Under the pieces are notes generated by a model. The model made no database searches. It worked only from the letters and a program-made list of their open reading frames with translations, and was not told where the DNA came from. Both the position numbers and the translations under genes were made by a program. Below are positions 61,222-64,000 of a stretch of DNA of 64,000 nucleotides, one piece after another. The stretch is from contig CP116670.1 in NCBI GenBank assembly GCA_028370155.1, positions 2,294,001-2,358,000 of the forward strand, given 5' to 3'. Numbering within the stretch: position 1 is the stretch's first letter; every line of letters begins with the position of its first letter. Origin of the DNA: Arthrobacter sp. OVS8 (GTDB taxonomy: Bacteria > Actinomycetota > Actinomycetes > Actinomycetales > Micrococcaceae).

Positions 61222-63267
61222 ATGACAACTGCCCTTTCCTCGCCCGCGCCCTACGTGCCCCCGACGGCCGCAGGCAGCGAGGCTGCCCCGGCACCGAAGA
61301 GGAACGCCTCACCTTCTGGGAGGCGGCCGCCCTCCGCCTCGACTGGGAGGACGTGCCCGGACAGGACAAGCCGTGGCACACCACCCACCGCCGAGTCCCC
61401 GCCGACGTCGGCGCCGGGATCGGACCGGACATCACCTGGTTCGACGGCGGCAAGCTCAACGTCGCCTACAACTGCGTCGACCGCCATGTAGCGGCGGGAC
61501 GCGGCGATAAGGTGGCCCTGCACTTCGAGGGCGAGCCGGGCGACCGGCGCACCATCACGTACGCCGAACTCCAGCGCGAGGTCTCCAAAGCCGCCAACGC
61601 GCTGCTGGATCTCGGCATCGCCAAGGGCGACCGGGTGGTCATCTACCTGCCGGTCATCCCGGAAACGGTGATCATTACCCTGGCCGTGGCCCGCATTGGC
61701 GCCATCCACTCGCTCGTCTTCGGCGGTTTCTCCGCGGAGGCACTCAAGTTCCGGGTGGAGGACACCCGCGCCAAGCTGCTGGTCACCACCGACGGGCAGT
61801 TCCGCCGGGGCACCGCCGTGCCGGTCAAGGACAACGCGGATGCGGCCGTCGCCGGGGACAACGCCGTCGAGCATGTGCTGGTGGTCAACCGCACCACCGC
61901 ACCGGAACTCCTGGACACCGTCCCGATGACTTCGGGCCGCGACGTGTGGTGGCATGACGCCGTCGGCCAGGCCTCCGACGTCCACGCAGCCGAGGCGTTC
62001 GACGCCGAGACGCCGCTGTTCATCATGTACACCTCGGGCACCACCGGCAAGCCCAAAGGCCTGGTCCACACCTCAGGCGGTTACCTGACGCAGGCGTCCT
62101 GGAGCTTCGAGCACCTCTTCAGCAACCCGGACCCGGCACTCCGGGACCAGGACGTCCACTGGTGCACGGCCGACCTCGCCTGGGTCACGGCCCACACCTA
62201 CGAGCTCTATGGCCCGCTGTCCAACGGCGCCACCCAGGTGATCTTCGAGGGCACCCCCAACACTCCGCACCCGGGCGGCACTTCGAAATCATCGAACGCT
62301 ACGGCGTGACGCAGTACTACACCGCGCCCACCCTGGTGCGGTCGCTGATGGGCTGGTTCCCGGACGGCGTCCCGGCCGGCTACGACCTCTCCTCCATCCG
62401 GCTGCTCGGCACAGTCGGCGAGGCCGTCAACCCCGAGGCGTGGCGCTGGCTCCGGGACAACGTTGGGGCCGGCACGGCCCCGTGGTGGACACCTGGTGGC
62501 AGTCCGAAACCGGCGCCACCATCCTCTCCCCGCCCCGACGGACACGGAGTTCAAGCCCGGCTGCGCGGCCCGGCCGCTGCCCGGCGTCGGCACGCGGATC
62601 GTGGACGACGCCGGCAACACGGTGCCGCCGGGCGTCCAGGGCTTCATCGTGGTGGACGCCCCCGGCCCCGCCATCGCCCGCACCGTGTGGGGCAACCCGC
62701 AGCGGTACTTTGACTCGTACTGGCGCAAGTACGCCGCCCAGGGCTGGTTCCTCGCCGGTGACGGCGCCAAGTACGACGACGACGGCGACATCTGGATCCT
62801 CGGGCGCGTGGACGACACCCTCAACGTCTCCGGACACCTGCTCTCCACGATCGAGATCGAATCGGCGCTCGTCTCGCACCCGGACGTGGTGGAAGCCGGC
62901 GTATGCCCGGTCGCGGACCCCAAGACCGGGCACGCCATCGTGGCGTTCGTGGTGCTTCGGGAATCGGCGGTAATCCTCCCGCCGCTTAGACACACTCGCT
63001 CGTTCCTCGCTCGCGCGATGCGCGGCTACGGAGGAAATTACCGCCGATTTGAAGGCGCACGTCGCGCAGCAAATCGGGCCGATCGCCAAGCCGCGGGACG
63101 TCGTCGTCGTTCCCGATGTGCCGAAAACGCGCAGCGGCAAGATCATGCGCCGGCTGCTGACCCAGCTGTTCGAAGGAACCGTGCTCGGGGACACCACCTC
63201 GCTCCAGAACGAACCATCCATCGCGGACATCCAGGATGTCCTGCGGTCCCGTTACCCCCAGAAGTAA
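61222..63267 (+). CDS. Acetyl-CoA synthetase-like acyl-CoA ligase, frameshifted and with an internal palindrome
   Basis: AMP-forming ligase of the Acs type: KVALHFEGEPGDRRTITYAE, VVIYLPVIPETVIITLAVAR IGAIHSLVFGGFS, A3 loop MYTSGTTGKPKGLVHT, WCTADLAWVTAHTYELYGPL, TWWQSETGATILSPPPTDTE, GDGAKYDDDGDIWILGRVDD TLNVSGH, and the acetylatable Lys motif PKTRSGKIMRRLL. Repairs: C4 61286-61289, G3 62273-62275, C4 62478-62481, C4 62533-62536. At 62966-63045 an 80-bp palindromic stretch interrupts the frame before EEITADLKAHVAQQIGPIAK. About 660-680 residues. Under S-box control and next to sfnG, so acetate may not be its real substrate. Confidence 0.85.
62966..63045. repeat. 80-bp palindromic stretch inside the acyl-CoA ligase gene
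   Basis: GGCGGTAATCCTCC (62966-62979) is an imperfect inverted copy of GGAGGAAATTACCGCC (63030-63045). Between them is CACTCGCTCGTTCCTCGCTC GCGCGATGCGC, itself partly self-complementary. It does not translate to family sequence in any frame and changes the frame from one side to the other. Confidence 0.65.
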
Positions 63268-63276
63268 GGAACTCTC

Positions 63277-64000
63277 ATGACTGACATCAGCAACGTCGCC
63301 CGTCTTTCCGAACCGCTCAAGTTCGCCTACTGGGTTCCGAATGTCTCCGGCGGCCTGGTGGTTTCCACCATCGAACAGCGCACCGGCTGGGACTTCGAGT
63401 ACAACAAGAAGCTCGCCCGGATCGCGGAGAACTCCGGCTTCGAATACGCCCTCACCCAGACCCGCTACGCCGCCTCCTACGGCGCGGACAAGCAGCACGA
63501 GGCCACCTCGTTCAGCCTCGCCCTGCTGGCCGCCACCGAACGGCTCAAAGTGATCTCCGCCGTTCACCCGGGCATGTGGCACCCCGGCGTGCTGGCGAAG
63601 TTCATCATCACCGCGGACCACATCTCCAACGGCCGCGCCGCCGTGAACATCGTCTCCGGCTGGCTCAAAGACGAGTTCACCAACTTTGGCCTCGAATGGC
63701 TGGAGCATGATGAACGCTACGTCCGCACCGAGGAGTTCATCAAGGTCCTCCGCGGGCTCTGGACCGAGCAGGAGTACAGCCAGTCCGGCAAGTACTACAA
63801 CATCAGCAACTTCACCCTGAACCCGGCTCCGGTGGACGTGCCGGGCCGGGCGCACCCGGAGATCTTCTTCGGCGGGAACTCCACCGCCGCGCAGGCCACG
63901 GCCGGGCGCGTGGCGGACTGGTACTTCTCCAACGGCAAGGACCTGGAAGGTTTCAAGGAGAACATCGCCGGTGTCGTCGCTGCCTCAACGGGCGCCCGCC
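63277..64000 (+). CDS. sfnG: Dimethylsulfone monooxygenase-like LLM flavoprotein, cut by window end
   Basis: N-terminal 240 residues of a luciferase-like FMNH2-dependent monooxygenase: LKFAYWVPNVSGGLVVSTIE QRTGWDFEYN, TRYAASYGADKQHEATSFSL ALLAATERLKVISAVHPGMW HPGVLAK, DHISNGRAAVNIVSGWLKDE F, FFGGNSTAAQATAGRVADWYF. The WVPNVSGGLV and NIVSGW blocks are SfnG-like (dimethylsulfone to methanesulfinate). ATG 9 nt after the ligase stop, with AAGGA before it, so it lies in the riboswitch operon. The last ten residues (VVAASTGAR) may already be past another lost base. Confidence 0.83.
   Translation, partial: MTDISNVARLSEPLKFAYWVPNVSGGLVVSTIEQRTGWDFEYNKKLARIAENSGFEYALTQTRYAASYGADKQHEATSFSLALLAATERLKVISAVHPGMWHPGVLAKFIITADHISNGRAAVNIVSGWLKDEFTNFGLEWLEHDERYVRTEEFIKVLRGLWTEQEYSQSGKYYNISNFTLNPAPVDVPGRAHPEIFFGGNSTAAQATAGRVADWYFSNGKDLEGFKENIAGVVAASTGAR

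Overview
The window is high-GC DNA from an actinobacterium, most likely the Arthrobacter/Pseudarthrobacter group (Micrococcaceae). This rests on gene content (ramB-aceA-aceB, tRNA-Ser/SRP RNA/dnaX/recR order, purS-purQ-purL), GTG starts, GTGA/ATGA overlaps, and protein sequences that look micrococcal to me. No database search was possible, so genus is inference. Some fifty single-base frame breaks interrupt otherwise complete genes, including essential ones (dnaX, purS, purQ, purL, lysC). Nearly all are repaired by adding one base to a short homopolymer, usually a G4 or C4 that should be G5/C5. I treat these as sequencing deletions and annotate each gene across its breaks.

Layout. 1-6.0 kb: a DUF559-like protein, a queuosine-precursor transporter, a two-gene ABC exporter, an MHS-family MFS permease, pyridoxine kinase and a 32-bp tandem repeat. 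6.0-11 kb: a lipoprotein serpin, an IS3-type element inserted in the loop of a long palindrome, and pyruvate:quinone oxidoreductase (poxB). 11-16.4 kb: acetate/glyoxylate block with the RamB-type regulator divergent from isocitrate lyase, then malate synthase. 16.6-29.4 kb: a CynX-type MFS, then a ROK repressor divergent from a complete rare-sugar operon (three TIM-barrel isomerase-like enzymes, two Gfo/Idh/MocA oxidoreductases, ABC importer with ATPase, two permeases and a lipoprotein receptor). 29.4-41 kb: GNAT, DsbA-like, TetR, LytR_C, HAD, Stealth phosphotransferase, metallophosphoesterase, formaldehyde dehydrogenase, glutathione peroxidase, M23 peptidase and an MpaB-type oxygenase. 41-47.5 kb: tRNA-Ser(GGA), SRP RNA, dnaX, recR, GNAT and lysC. 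47.5-54.5 kb: small proteins, an OhrR-like MarR regulator, two subtilisin-inhibitor-like proteins around a 3-methyladenine-glycosylase-type gene, and a convergent secreted subtilase. 54.7-61 kb: purSQL followed by six minus-strand small genes. 61-64 kb: a SAM-I riboswitch controlling an acetyl-CoA-synthetase-like gene and an SfnG-like FMN monooxygenase cut by the window edge.

How the genes work together. poxB (pyruvate to acetate), the acyl-CoA synthetase, aceA/aceB and RamB form a two-carbon metabolism set spread over the window. The sugar operon encodes import plus oxidation/isomerisation of an unidentified sugar, and its gene set resembles keto-sugar (levoglucosan-type) pathways. The S-box leader links the last two genes to methionine/SAM status and so to sulfur scavenging. 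Three putative protease inhibitors and one secreted subtilase suggest extracellular proteolysis control. Regulatory DNA is rich in long perfect inverted repeats and several intergenic repeat families.
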